This document shows positions 14,601-25,602 of a DNA stretch of 64,000 bases, one piece after another. The notes under the pieces are model-generated. The model saw only the letters and a program-made list of their open reading frames with translations, ran no database searches and was not told where the DNA came from. The stretch lies in assembly GCA_030533445.1 (NCBI GenBank), contig CM060062.1, forward strand, positions 19,547,829 to 19,611,828, in the 5' to 3' direction. Position numbers and translations under genes: made by a program. Source of the DNA: Cyprinodon diabolis. Lineage: Eukaryota; Chordata; Actinopteri; Cyprinodontiformes; Cyprinodontidae. Positions within the stretch are counted from its first letter, which is position 1. Each line of letters opens with the position of its first letter.

Positions 14601-15062
14601 CTTAAGGTCATTTTTTTCATGACAATAAACCTAGGGTGATATTTTATAAGCTTTATTTTCCACGAATTACTCAATTACTCGACAGTTTTTAGTTTAAAAA
14701 CTACAGAGTCCCCCCCATTACACAGCTGAGGTCTTCAGTAAGGAAATGCTACATCCATTAGCTAATTAGCAACTAGTCTACACTCGATTATGCACAGCAA
14801 GGGACGTTTTGTTTTAAGGTAACATTATATGCTTTGTTGTTTGTCATCTTAAAGCTTTTCTTATGGTGTGACTAGCTCGTAGCTAACAGGCTCCTCCACG
14901 TTGCCTTCTCTCCCAGGACTAAAGACTCTGATTCAGACTTACTTTAACGAAGGCGTCTACGTCTTTGAAACCAGGACACAGTTCACTTTCCTCTTCATTG
15001 TTGCCCTCTGCATTATTTTCCTGAGGTCGCCTGGTTGATTCCTTTTTCTTCGAGGTTTTCAT
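651..15062 (-). CDS. exosc10: EXOSC10, catalytic 3'-5' exoribonuclease of the nuclear RNA exosome (complete, 25 coding exons)
   Basis: Nuclear exosome component 10 (Rrp6/PM-Scl100), a distributive RNase D-type exonuclease that trims rRNA, snoRNA and aberrant nuclear transcripts. Exons in 5'-3' order, minus strand: 15062-14943, 13815-13679, 13556-13433, 13343-13239, 12696-12543, 12448-12340, 12245-12170, 9575-9465, 8470-8327, 7475-7285, 6752-6596, 6333-6185, 6031-5981, 5877-5766, 5687-5640, 5559-5484, 5408-5299, 4461-4369, 4286-4218, 4144-4039, 3962-3889, 1245-1068, 990-926, 841-765, 681-651. Every intron is GT-AG and every phase closes: 2667 nt, 888 residues, close to the roughly 885 of mammalian EXOSC10. 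Domains: PMC2NT about 40-130, DEDD-Y exonuclease about 270-450, HRDC about 480-580, basic C-tail ending GFRHNWPKR. The ATG at 15062-15060 is taken because it opens exon 1 in the frame of the conserved N-terminus. No frameshift or lost key residue was seen. Confidence 0.97.
2292..2757. mobile_element. 466-bp non-autonomous DNA transposon with 68-bp terminal inverted repeats
   Basis: The ends 2292-2359 and 2690-2757 are inverted copies that differ at one position. They begin TAACCTGA and include CTAGCTCCGCCTAGCTCCAC. The element is flanked by CTATTAATC at 2283-2291 and 2758-2766, an exact 9-bp target-site duplication. Long inverted ends plus a 9-bp duplication are typical of Mutator-like elements; an 8-bp hAT reading is less likely. 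No transposase is present. It lies in intron 21 of exosc10. Confidence 0.88.
4760..4942. repeat. Dispersed repeat A, copy 1
   Basis: Shares a colinear block with 45384-45566: GTGCAAACCAT, then CTAATGACCAAACT, GATATGCAAAT, ATGCAAAA or GTGCAAAA, and GTCAGG(C/T)GCA at matching spacing. The two copies are clearly diverged. I do not recognise the family. It lies in intron 17 of exosc10. Confidence 0.6.
5766..6333 (-). CDS. exosc10: exosc10 exons 12-14: HRDC domain
   Basis: Residues 477-580, including [51 protein letters not shown] and [19 protein letters not shown]. This is the helical HRDC domain that packs on the exonuclease core and guides RNA to it. Intron positions and phases (2, 2, 0) join without loss. 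Exon 13 is short at 51 bp. Confidence 0.94.
6596..9575 (-). CDS. exosc10: exosc10 exons 8-11: DEDD-Y exonuclease domain
   Basis: The active-site residues of the RNase D/DEDD-Y family are all visible. D310 and E312 lie in FAVDLE at the end of exon 8. D368 lies in [11 protein letters not shown] (exon 10). Y433 and D437 lie in [15 protein letters not shown] (exon 11). These bind two metal ions and the attacking water. The numbering runs three behind human D313/E315/D371/D440. The residue before the last Asp is Ala where mammals have Asp; it is not catalytic and yeast Rrp6 also varies there. Exon 11 uses a slightly weak donor, AAG|GTTAGC. Confidence 0.95.
8575..9415. mobile_element. 841-bp non-autonomous transposon flanked by TTA (PIF/Harbinger-like)
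   Basis: The ends are inverted copies: TGCCCCTGTCACACCT on the left and, reading inward from the right, GGGCCCTGTCACACCT. TTA flanks both sides (8572-8574 and 9416-9418), the usual PIF/Harbinger duplication. The inside is rich in short variants of CATAAGTTA and ACGCTGGCATACG. No transposase frame is seen. It occupies 841 of the 994 bases of exosc10 intron 8. Confidence 0.8.
10386..10551 (-). mobile_element. tRNA-derived SINE
   Basis: Read on the minus strand it begins GGGCGTGCAGGTGACGCATT, with a tRNA-like A-box region (TGGTTAAGACGTA) and an exact B box GGTTCGAATCC at 10470. A tail rich in CTCTTCCTCTCTC and CTTTCCTGTCAGCC follows. This head-and-tail plan is common in teleost SINEs. It is not an intact tRNA: no acceptor stem closes around the boxes. 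It lies in exosc10 intron 7. Confidence 0.75.
12170..12696 (-). CDS. exosc10: exosc10 exons 5-7: linker before the exonuclease domain
   Basis: Residues 163-275, with [39 protein letters not shown] and [12 protein letters not shown], all conserved in animal EXOSC10. The exon 5 donor is ambiguous by two bases (ATC|GTGTAT or ATCGT|GTATGT). Only the second keeps the frame into exon 6 and it is the better donor, so it was chosen. The linker wraps onto the exosome ring in known structures of the family. Confidence 0.93.
13239..15062 (-). CDS. exosc10: exosc10 exons 1-4: N-terminus and PMC2NT domain
   Basis: Exon 1 encodes a basic and acidic leader ending in [12 protein letters not shown]. Exons 2-4 encode residues 41-162, including [43 protein letters not shown] and [10 protein letters not shown]. 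These are hallmarks of the PMC2NT fold, through which Rrp6-family proteins bind the C1D/Rrp47 cofactor. The final CCTAAG-type tracts and GTGAG/GTAAG donors are clear at each boundary. The 1.1-kb intron 1 carries a long palindrome, listed separately. Confidence 0.95.
13951..14149. repeat. Palindromic element with 77-bp arms (hAT-like MITE remnant)
   Basis: Arms 13951-14027 and 14073-14149 are inverted copies with about three mismatches around a 45-bp spacer. They contain GGTTAGGGCTGCAATTAAAA and CTATTAATCTGT. Similar GATTAATCGA and GATTAAT motifs continue to about 14320, as in hAT-type MITEs with TAGGGCTGCAA ends. No clean target duplication was found. It lies in exosc10 intron 1. Confidence 0.7.
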
Positions 15063-15150
15063 AATTTAATCCCTCCTGTGTACATGCGTATCACAGGAAG
15101 TAACCCTTTTGGCATCTGTTTTCTTCGGCGACTAGCTAAAAGACATTGAG
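15063..15150 (-). promoter_or_regulatory. Putative exosc10 promoter and 5' UTR
   Basis: The 90 bases upstream of the exosc10 ATG have no TATA box. They carry an ETS-type core, ACAGGAAGT, at 15093-15101 and a locally GC-richer stretch (TTCTTCGGCGACTAGC). This fits a housekeeping promoter but the start site cannot be fixed from sequence. Confidence 0.3.
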
Positions 15151-15232
15151 GAACTACAGCGCCCCCTGTCAGTGGAAGAACTAAATGCAAAAAAACATCC
15201 AGTTCAAAGCAGGCTTACCAGCCTTATGCTTG

Positions 15233-15313
<81 letters not shown>
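15233..15313. repeat. (TCTA)n tetranucleotide microsatellite
   Basis: About twenty uninterrupted TCTA units, just upstream of exosc10. Uninterrupted arrays of this length are usually polymorphic. Confidence 0.98.
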
Positions 15314-15398
15314 GATAGTTAAACTATAGAATATATTATACATATAATGCAGTTTATTGTATAAAAAAGCCCTTATGTACAGCAGTTAAACTGGAAAT

Positions 15399-15432
15399 TA
15401 TTATATATATATATATGCTTTGTAAAACTATG

Positions 15433-15516
<84 letters not shown>

Positions 15517-15540
15517 CATATATATATGCTTAGTAAAACC
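15399..15540. repeat. (TA)n microsatellite with duplicated flank
   Basis: An 80-bp pure TA run at 15435-15514. On each side is a shorter TA run followed by GCTT(T/A)GTAAAAC (15417 and 15529), so the flank itself is duplicated. Confidence 0.9.
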
Positions 15541-17825
15541 GTCACAGAGGTAAGTTAACGGGGCCAGAATGTACAGCTAATTCAATTAAAAAATAAAATT
15601 CACAGTTTATTGATGAATACTGATGAATTAGGGAGTAACATTATTTTACGGATACAAGTCATCACACAATTAAAGTTTGCCCTGGCAGTGAAACAGAATT
15701 AAAAAAGAACCCAATAAAAAGTGAACAGGAAGGAAACAAAAAACTTTGATTGTTTACAGGTAGCCGCTATCACATTGCTTTTTGGGCTTCAAATAGTTTG
15801 ACCCAAAGTTAATTTTGGGTCTGCATAGTGCTTCCATGTTTTTTTTTACTCACATCAGTATACGCTGATGCCTTTTGCAATGCTAAGTTTTGCTCAGAAA
15901 TCCAACTGCTTTTTGCCACAAATCCTGCAGGAGCAGGCGCTGGTCAACAGTGCATCCATCCAATGCAGTGATACTGCAGACACAGCAACATCTTCTGTGT
16001 TGCCTGATCTTGGCTGGGAAAGGTGCATCAGGATACTACGACCATGAGGGGGCAGTGTGGACATTATAACACTGTGGTAACTATGGAACAGCTGCTGCAC
16101 TGGGAGAAGCAATATGCACCAATCATGTAATCACCAGCATCTCTGCAAAATATATCCATCTTTCAGTGTTACACAATGATTTAGAAATAACCACTGAAAA
16201 TCTTTTATTTCTCCTTGTGTTAACATTAACCGCACAACCTATTGTACTGGTCCAGTGGTCGATAGCATGTGAAGAGCTCAAGTATTGACACACCACCTCA
16301 TTATAAATGATCTGTGGTGTGTGGGGAGAAACCTCTCTTTTCTTCACTTCCCATTTGAATCGACCTGTTCACAAGGTCCTCTCCTTCTTATTATCTTAAA
16401 AGCATCTCTGCAACACTAGTTAGATCAATATTTCACAGCAGCTTTCTATGTCATTCTGTTGTTTCAGTGGAAAGTCTCTGAACTTCCCGAAAGCCCTAAA
16501 AACCCAGATCTGTTGAAATAGAGTTGTGTAAGGCCAACAGCTTGACTCAGCTCTATAAGATGTTCTTGGATATATTAGATGTATAATTACACTCATTAAA
16601 TGTGTTTTAATAATGGTTCTCATAGTGATGCGTAACAATACAAATATCACATTAAATCCTCTTTAGAGGACATTACTGCAGCCATTTTCCCCCATTTTAT
16701 AAGCTTTTTCTTTATATAATATGTTTTATAGGTACCATGGCACCCAAGGGCTCTCCTTGAATTCCTCATGCAGTAAAAAACAGTAAATCTGCTGATACTG
16801 AAAATAGAATAACCATAGAAAAGCAGAAAAATTCACAAGAAGATTCTCAGTGAACTGTTTTATTAAGTCCCTCATTTAGAAAACACAAATCCACCAAACA
16901 ATAATACATGCACATCTTCCGCATATCAACTGTTCACTTTTCAATGTGAAAATGTTTAAGTCAAAGATCTCACAGAGATCACCAGGACATGAAAATACTG
17001 AGGAGTCACAAATAAAAAAGGCCAAGCGTTGTCATCCGGAGCTCCAATTATCATTTTCACTGATATATTTTAAGCTATGAAATTTAGGTATCTTAAATTG
17101 TTTTACAGTCAAATTTTCCAACTGTAAATAATAACCAAAAAGTATATATATAAAAACCAAAAAAATATTAATAGAGCGTATTTAGTTTTGTGGTACATTA
17201 CATCAGGCCACAGAAAACTGACATAGCAGCCGGTGCATTTTCTATTCCAAATTCAAGTAATTTTTAAAGATATTTTCAAGTCCAAATAGGACATGAAAAT
17301 CAGATCTCAGAATTTAGAGGGGAACATATTACATACAGCTCAGAGCCCTCAATTTTTATTGGCAGCATTGGTAGACAGTAAGAACACCTAAAATAAATTC
17401 ATCATTTTTTAAAATATAGAAGCCTGCCATAACTTCAACCTTTAGGACATTTAAGCCTCTAAAAATTCCAAAATATTAATGTAACCAACAATATATAATG
17501 CAGGTTAATGAAGGTTTCTGCAGGTAAAGTTTAAGTCAGATCATTATACTTCAAATTAAAGCCCTATATGAATAGGAAATATATCCTAAAATAATTCCGA
17601 TTTTTAAATTATTTCAAATTCTAGAAAGAAAATAAATACTAATAAATATTTAATATACAAATAGGCTGCTTGAAATGAAACAGGTAGGTTTAAGAACTGT
17701 TAACCAAATTCTTACAAAAAATAATTATATCCTAAATGAAACTTAACTTTCCTATTTCAAAACTACAAAAGAGAAAAATTGTCTTCTATCTCCCCAAATG
17801 TCCCTTTTAACAGTTTTTAAAAATG

Positions 17826-17827
<2 letters not shown>

Positions 17828-17878
<51 letters not shown>
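17828..17878. repeat. (AT)n microsatellite
   Basis: About 25 uninterrupted AT units in intergenic DNA. Confidence 0.97.
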
Positions 17879-17880
<2 letters not shown>

Positions 17881-18238
17881 CCTGGTAAAGGACCCGAGCA
17901 TATACATAATGCTGTATATTTTTTAACTCAATCTTAACAGAACATAATTAATATGGTTGATGATAAATATTTAGCCAGAACTTAAATACACAGAAAAAGT
18001 TATTTAAGTATTTATCAAAAACAGAAAAAACAGAAAAAAATAAGTCAAAAGAGAAACCAAATCATGACATCCGAATTTCTAATTTAACTAAATGCAAATC
18101 CTGAAATATTTTAAGTCTACCTATGGCCTCAAATTGAGTTGATTGTATGTAAGACTTTTAAAAAAAAACTCCATCTTCCACTGCTCATCCTTCAGCTTCA
18201 TGGAGTGCCTACATTTTTTCCCCCAACAGTCATAAATG

Positions 18239-18456
18239 TAGGGTACACCCCAGAAATGTTGCCAGTCAACTGCAGGGCAAGTCAGTCATACAATATAAAA
18301 CTAACAACACCCCTAAAGCCAATTTTAGAGTCACCAATCAACCTAACAGCCATGTTTCTGTACCAAGACAGAACCCGCACATGCACGGGAAGAAAACGCA
18401 AAGTCCGTGCAGAAAGACCCAGGACCTAATAGCTGCAAGGCTAACGCGATAAACCA
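18239..18456. repeat. Degenerate teleost retroelement tail
   Basis: The order GGGTACACCCCAGAAATGTTG, TTTTAGAGTCACCAATCAAC, CTAACAGCCATGTTTCTG, GAACCCGCACATGCACGGG and GCAGAAAGACCCAGGACC matches a very common fish interspersed repeat (the 3' tail of a LINE or a SINE). It is heavily mutated. Family assignment is from memory of the motif order. Confidence 0.55.
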
Positions 18457-20611
18457 TACAATAGAAACCCATGTAACATTAAGCTTTGACTTCCAGTTTC
18501 CCCAGGAATACAAGATAAGATTACATGAAATTAACTTTTATGCACTGCTTCCATTAAAATATGAATTTATTTTGAGCTTTTTTACAAATCCATCTATAAT
18601 TGTTGAGGGTGCTGTATGTAATATTAGTTCATAAGATGGTAAGAGAGATTGGTTTTCATACTGGAAATTATCATTTTAAACAACACTTGACCTTTGTGCA
18701 GAGAAGAAAGGAAATAAAACAGGAACAATTAGGAACCATATCAAACATTTAGAAAAAAAACATCCAAATCAGCTCATCTCCACAGTACCAATACATTACA
18801 AAACAAAGAGGCTGGCAATGCTTCCATCTACCAAAGACATAAATGTTGCCTTTTTTTCAGCTTGTATGATCCATACATCAATCAAATCGTTCCCATGTAA
18901 CCTCGGTTGGTTCAAAACAAAGTGATGGAAGAACATACATAGGTCATCTCGCACAGAAAGCCACAGGAACAGAAATAAGAAAAACTGAATCAGACTTCAA
19001 AGCAGTTTCGGAATCATTTACACTTACGAGGGGTGGTGAAAAGACAGATGCACCCAACATAGTCTGTATACTGTGGATTTTTCCACAAGTTCTCTTACTC
19101 TGACAATTTATGGTCATTTAATATAAAAGCACACTGTAGCTCCTGACCGGGTCAAATCCATTTTTTCGCACCAGACACTGAGCGTATATAATTGTACTCG
19201 AATGCCCGTGATGCTCCACTTACCCTGCGCCCACAAGCATTGTTACGAACAAGAAAAGAGTTTGGAAAAAATGTATATTTAAATACCAGACGGGTCCTCT
19301 TGAAATCACTAGCTCATGACTCTGTGGGATTAAAGGATAACCGTAAACAATTGTGCTCACCGAGGTTAGGTCTTTTTCTCTCCTGCTTACACCTTTCCTG
19401 GTGTCATCCTGATAGAACCGTCCTGATTTAGTCCTCCCTAAATCCTGATATATTAGTCTTACATGGGTGTCATTAGTGCCATTAGTCGAATGCCCTTTCC
19501 CCACAGATCCCCCTCAGGCTTGCTCTAATTTATTAAGATGTTTTAATGTCTGCTAAATCATGGCACACGTCAGGCTTTCCATTCATCAAGTCCGACTGTT
19601 AAATGGGCCATTGTGTTCTGAAGTAATACCTCTCTGATCTATTCACTCCTGCCACCTTGGAGCATTTGAATGATAGAATGAAGCAGGTCTAAGTAGCTGA
19701 GTGATGGTGGCCTTTCACTGAAATATATAAGCAAACAGGGACATCACGAACTACACAAAAAAAAAGGTAATTATACAACTGACAGCAAAGGACTGATTCA
19801 CATAGAAATAAAACACAGCGGACCATATATTTAGCCAAATAATGTTAAGAGCTGGTGGCTAGATTGCAGTTTCCAGACTGGCACAATTGGCAGCACTTTG
19901 AACGTCCTGTCCCAACTATAATGGCTGATGATGATGATGCATATCAGCTGGCCTCGGCTGGGTGCCCAGACGGATGTAGAGAAAGACTGAAAATCCTATT
20001 TCAAATGGCCTATTAATGAATAAATCATTGGAGTTTCCTATAAATATTTCAGTCTCTTGTACTCTAATGTCCATATCCCTGTTTTAAAATGTTCAAGATG
20101 TTTCCTGATCCTTTATTTAATCCAGCTGAAATGATAGGTAAAGATCTTATATAACTTGCCATTGCGGTAGGCTGTCTGTTTCTTTCTGGAATAATCCGGC
20201 ACAGAAACCTCATCATTTCCTTTCTTTCACCATGATTCAGATAAAAAAGACAGTAAACTGGTAATATAGCATTATGATAACCAGAATCATCTGAAGGAAA
20301 GAAAAATGCTTAGTTGAATAGTTGATTTTCCGGATGATTGGCCCTGATTGGTGAATAGCTGGCTGGAAACTCACTCATCTAATGTTTACTAATGTGTTAA
20401 CCCACCACAGATAAGCACTACCAGCTTGCATGAGCAACAGTCTTCAGTTGTTATGTTGTTACGAAAAAGTTCAAAGGAAGCAGAGGGAAGGAAGAGGTGA
20501 AAACTCAAACTCAAGCAAAGCAGCATGTTTGACAGGATATTGAGACACGTTTGCAGTTCATCCTCACTATAAGACACTACTTCAGCTTTTTGAATAGCGG
20601 CCAGAGCAGGC

Positions 20612-20885
20612 AGGGTTCCTCATCTCCAGTAATCGGGGGCCTGTGTGTCGTACTTCTTTTAGGTGTATCTCTGTTTGCACACACCTAAGTCAAATGGCTA
20701 AAATTAAATCCGCAGTATGTGGTATATATTATAAATATTACCAAGAGTTCAACTAATTAACAGATTATTTCCCTCACACCTGAGTAAAATAAATTATCTT
20801 TCTCTGCTTCAGGTGTGATGAAGCAGAGAAACATAAAAAAGGTGAAAAACACCAGACCTCGAGGACCGGAAGTGAGGAAACGTGT
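20612..20885. repeat. Palindromic interspersed repeat
   Basis: The left part (GGTTCCTCATCTCC, then GCCTGTGTG and CACACCTAAGTCAAATG) is an imperfect inverted copy of the right part (AGGTGTGATGAAGCAGAG, then CACCAGACCTCGAGGACCGG). The CCTCGAGGACCGG end is typical of a widespread teleost non-autonomous element. A one-sided relative occurs near 47541-47690. Confidence 0.5.
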
Positions 20886-23800
20886 TTTATGAAATTAATT
20901 TTTACAAATGTTAACCATACGCATATGATCCAACTGATAGTTTAAAATCTAAACTTGAAAATTATTTTTCTTTTCCAGGATAGAAAATGATGTGAATGTT
21001 TTCTACAAGCAAAATAATCTGATTTGAAGTTATTTGATTTTGTATCCTATGTAATAAATATCTACTTTATAGTCTATTTACTTCTCGTTTCCCCCTTTTA
21101 ACTGGCTTTCATATGTTACACATCTGCCTTTCTTGTACGATAATAAATATTTACTTTGGTTTTAACACAATATTCAGTAATCGTCACATCCTTACAGCAC
21201 CAGATACTTTCTTTTAGTTACAAATACTAACTGAACATTTTGATTAAAACATAACTGAGGTTTAATTTGATTGGCTGTTATTCTCCATTATAATTTACTG
21301 TAAACAAGCCAGTAAAGCTGATTTGCTATAGAGGCTGCATTGTAAATGAATATATCAAATTAGTACAAGAAAACAGCTGCTGTATGTCATGTGGTTCAGA
21401 GAGTTGATTTTGGATAACGAATCTAAGCTTGTTTCCAGTTTTTGTGAATTTAGTAGCAGCGCTAATCCTGAAGTCAACTATCTGCCAAGCTAAGTTTGGC
21501 AATCAACGTAGCTGTGGTGAATAGAAACATGCCTCTTTGTTAGAGGAAACTACAAAAAGGTTGTTTAAGATTTTAGAATATTTTAATGCCTTGATCACAA
21601 GCCAATTGTTATATTTTACTTTTATTTTCTACTTTGGATGAAAAAACAAGTTGATTTAATCAAAAAAAGTCAGCTGCGGTGTCTGTCAATTCTCTTCGTG
21701 TAAAGAAAATCCTCTGTGCATAACAATGACTGTAAAAATATTTTCTTAGGCTTATTTGGTATTGATCAATCTGAGCTTGTAGGTGTTAAAAATTCAGTAA
21801 CATGCTTTTATTATTATTATGCTGCCATAATGCTGTTATTGAACTATTGGGTGTCCAGATGTTGAGCACTTGGTCTTAAATAGTAACATTTAAATGGACA
21901 AATATGATTTGTAGTGTAGAATTATGTCAACATTGCCAGAAACATGCTTATTCCTTTGAGCGAATCAATTAAGTAAAATATTATTTATTTTAGCTTTTAC
22001 CAATTTCATTGAGCAAAGCAAATATATATACAAACTGTGGCCTACAACTTCCCTTGATTTAGCTGGGAGAGAGATGTATTATTATATGTTTCTTAGGAAC
22101 TTAGGAAATAAAAAAGATAAATTTATATGCAGGACACCATTTGACTATTCATGAGTATTTTGATCTGCCAGATATTAGAAAATTGCAAAAACTGTTCAAA
22201 CTGTCGTCTTTTAGTGAAGGCTTTTTCAGTGTTTAACTCCTTTCTAAATGCAAGGATCTGTTACCAAAAACAAGTGAGAAAGATGTTGAAAGGCATCTTC
22301 TTTTCTCACCTCCACTTGCCTGGTGGTGGTGTGAAGAGGGTGTAAAGTGGATGTGAGGGGAACGTCAGATTATCGGTTTTGGTGACAGAAAATGCTAGAC
22401 GGTATAACAGATGGACGTAGCTACTGGCTATGAAAAGTCACACAAATGTGGAAGTTGTTTTACCCGATGAGGATATTTTTCTTCACTCTTTTTGACTTTC
22501 ATCTCATTCTTTGAAAAGCACGATATCTTCCTGCCTTTGACTAACTTTGAATACCGAGTAAATAATACGGTAGTATAGTAACAGTGGTGATCAATAGACT
22601 TCAAGGTAATTCTCACATTTACTTGTGCTACATTTGTTGGATCAGACATAAAACACCACTTAAAAGATGAACTAATAATATCCTGGCTTTTACAAACTGT
22701 ATAAACAGCTACAATATTTAATTATTTATAGGCGAAGTCGTTTTGTGCTAGAGCAGAATGCCTGTTGGAGTTGGCTGTTAGAGGTCATCTGCGTGGTGAA
22801 TTCATTTCCATTATTTTCTCAAATACTAGAGATGTGAGAAAAAACACAGCGGGAGGGCTCTCTGTGGCTGCTGGTCCTTGATGTCAGATGGTTTCGAGCC
22901 CTGAGGCGCTTTAAAATCCAGCCTATTAGACACATAGCTAAGCTCTATGCTTTATGTCCAGGTTCACATGGTTCAATTTAAGGAATTAAGTCGTTTTTTT
23001 TTTTTATGCAGTTGTGTGTCACAATGCGATTCACGCAGTTTGTTGTGTTCTATATTCCAAAAGCTCACAGTTTCTGCACAGTGCCACTCTGTCCTTTCTA
23101 TATCTACAGCGTTGGTCTCTATATTGATCTCATCTTCTTTCCTTTGTAAGATAAAGTCAATATAAATAAGAACTTTAAAATACTTTATATATAAAATACA
23201 GAAAGATCTCCTTGTTCCTTGATATTTAGTATATTTTACCTGGAAAGACAGAATTTAAATGTGATACGATCATAATTGAATATTTTGCAAGCTCTTAATC
23301 GACCCACAAACTTTAAATGACACAAACCTTAAATGACATAAATACGTTTGAACGATAACAACTGTAATTTGTTTCCAAAATTGTTTTCCAATTAAACTAA
23401 CTTTAGGATGTAAGCTTGATATACTCATTAAAGATGCCCTGGTAGTATGTGCTCAATAAACTAAGAAAATATCTCCCGCACCACTGTGCCCCCTGCAGCC
23501 GCAGCTTGAATCATTGATAAAAAGCAGTTCTGATCCATGCTGTCATGTTGTTTATACCAACTCTGAATGCTGCAGTTAAAGTCGGGTCTCATATATACAC
23601 AAAATGTTGATCCAATCTGTTTATGTCCAATTTTAGTGGGCCTGCGCAAACTGTAGCATAGTTTTTTTTTTTAGCTGATATTAGTGACATCCATTTTTGG
23701 ATTTTTGCTGCATTGTTTGTGTGCAGACTATTGTTCTGTATACAGTGTAAAGAGGGTTATTTCTATGCTCTTAAACCGGTGTGTCTATTCTTTCCAGACC

Positions 23801-24795
23801 TCTAAAATCCAAAAAGGGCATTTTCTTATCCCTACAGCTGCTGCTTATTGGACATTTCTTTGATTTTTGTGTGAAGTCAAGACAATGAATTGCACTTTCT
23901 GAAATTCTCAGACCAGCCCATTTCACATGGTTGAAAGTCATCTCCATCCCACCTAGATACCTGAGTGCATTTTTGCTGCCATGCTGACTCACTGTTAACA
24001 AACAGGTAACTTATAAGTGAGCAGTGAATACTTTTTTTGTAAACTTCAATGTACATCGAAATTTGGCACAATATATTTTGGAATCCGTATCAGTGAATTC
24101 CGAACAAACTGGAAATGTTGATATAACAGCTTAATTTACATTGGATTTAAAGTGGGGTGTTTTATTTGGAAAAGATAAATACATTTATATTTGATTTAAA
24201 AGTCACACTACAGCTTTTTAGTTTATGAAACAGAACGATTAACCCACTAAACGATAGGCTTTTTATGCCTGTTTTAGTTCAGGCAGTCATTGTGTATTGT
24301 CCGTACATTCTGTTCAAATTGAACTTGAGCGGAAATGTTGGAAGAAAGCCTTTGAAAATCATTTACATCTCAATAAACATCTCAATTTCGACATCTTTTC
24401 GCCCGTCGGCTACATTTTCTTGCTGTATAGATTGAAGTGAATGTCGTCCTCTCTACATTTTCATTAAGGTTTTTGCTCAGGGGGAAACTGAGGGAAAACA
24501 CAACGTTTTGAGACATCTATGTTTCATGGCTCACCTGTTTTATTCCTTCCTATAAAATGGAAGTGAAAGACACAATACATCATATATTTAACTGTCAAAT
24601 TTTTCAAATGAAAGAATCTACTATTTGGACATAAAAATGTCAGAGTTTTGTTGTTGTAGTCGTCTGATAATTTGAAAAGAAAAAACCCACTCTGGCGCTT
24701 TTACAATGCAGCACTGCTCCTACTGCCGTTTGCAGGCTCATGCCATGTCTCTAGATGCCAAGTCCAGATTTTTAGGCAGCGATCCACTGCAGTTA

Positions 24796-24801
24796 TTTAT
24801 T
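24796..24801 (-). promoter_or_regulatory. Candidate poly(A) signal of the contactin gene
   Basis: AATAAA on the minus strand, inside an ATAAATAAATAA run about 700 bases after the contactin stop. It would give a 3' UTR of about 0.7 kb (24.8-25504). Other AATAAA hexamers lie further on, near 24163, so the choice is uncertain. Confidence 0.3.
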
Positions 24802-25504
24802 TATTTATTTTTTAAACGTTAAAGCCTTAAGTAGCCAACATTCAGCTTTACGGAATTAAACCACAATAAGCTAAATGGGTAACACTATGGGGTGTTTTAT
24901 GACAAAACTTCTGGACACAACTAATTTCTAATGGAGCATATATATGTATAAATACAGGCTGCTGGATGTCTTTATAATTGGGGCCGTTGCGAGAATGTTC
25001 AAAGGCACAAGCATGTGAGAATGAACATGTTAAAACGGTCGGATTTAGACATGAAGGAGAATACAGAAATTTTGGAGATCAAAACTAAAATCTCTCACCG
25101 AGGCCCTCTAAAAGTTACACCGAGTGCTTAATGATTGTAAACTGCATGAAACTGAATGCTGAGAAAAGCATGATGCTATCCTTTTTTTTTTACAAAAAGA
25201 AGGCTGAAACTACTTTGGCACATGAATGGAAGTAAGGCATCTGTGTTATTCAAGAATTAAAGTAAAGAGCCGAAATGGTATATTGTTCCCAACTGGCAAA
25301 AATGTCACACCCACAAGTAAAAATTAGTAAATAAAGGCAAGCAAATAATGTGAATTAACTCTGTCTGGCAGCACGCTCCAACTTCTTCACACATTTCTAT
25401 AGAGCACAATAAAACTGTCATTTCCAAGCAAGAAGAAAAATAAAACATGGGTACTTTTTTAAAAGGAAAGAAAAAATGTGGGAAAATAAAGCAGAGAGGT
25501 TGTG

Positions 25505-25602
25505 TCACAACATTGACCTGAATGTACATATTGAAATAGTGAGGATTAAGGAGAGAGGGGATGTGTCCACACTCAGGCCTTTGGAGCCACGGGCGCTCAT
25601 AC
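25505..25602 (-). CDS. Contactin terminal coding exon with GPI-anchor signal
   Basis: After the acceptor GTTTTTGTGTGCTGCAG the exon reads [18 protein letters not shown], then [14 protein letters not shown] and TGA at 25507-25505. Small residues (S-A-R-G-S) offer an omega site, followed by a short spacer and a hydrophobic end with no cytoplasmic tail, as in GPI-anchored proteins. SM(S/D)ARGS at this point is shared with other contactins. The exon is too short to stand out as an open frame and was found by phase and context. Confidence 0.88.

Larger units (their letters stand above)
15541..24780. other. Intergenic region between exosc10 and the contactin gene
   Basis: No exon with supported splice sites or protein similarity was found on either strand. 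The content is AT-rich single-copy-looking DNA with the repeats listed separately. The open frames here are short (under 100 codons) and show no recognisable protein. The stretch 19.0-20.2 kb looks less repetitive and could hold conserved non-coding sequence; that needs an alignment. Confidence 0.6.

Noticed and set aside
15233..15313. Regular short repeats that might suggest a CRISPR-like array
   Set aside because: A pure TCTA microsatellite without spacers in a vertebrate genome.
15354..15545. 63-codon frame of alternating Tyr-Ile on the minus strand
   Set aside because: It is a translation of the TA microsatellite.
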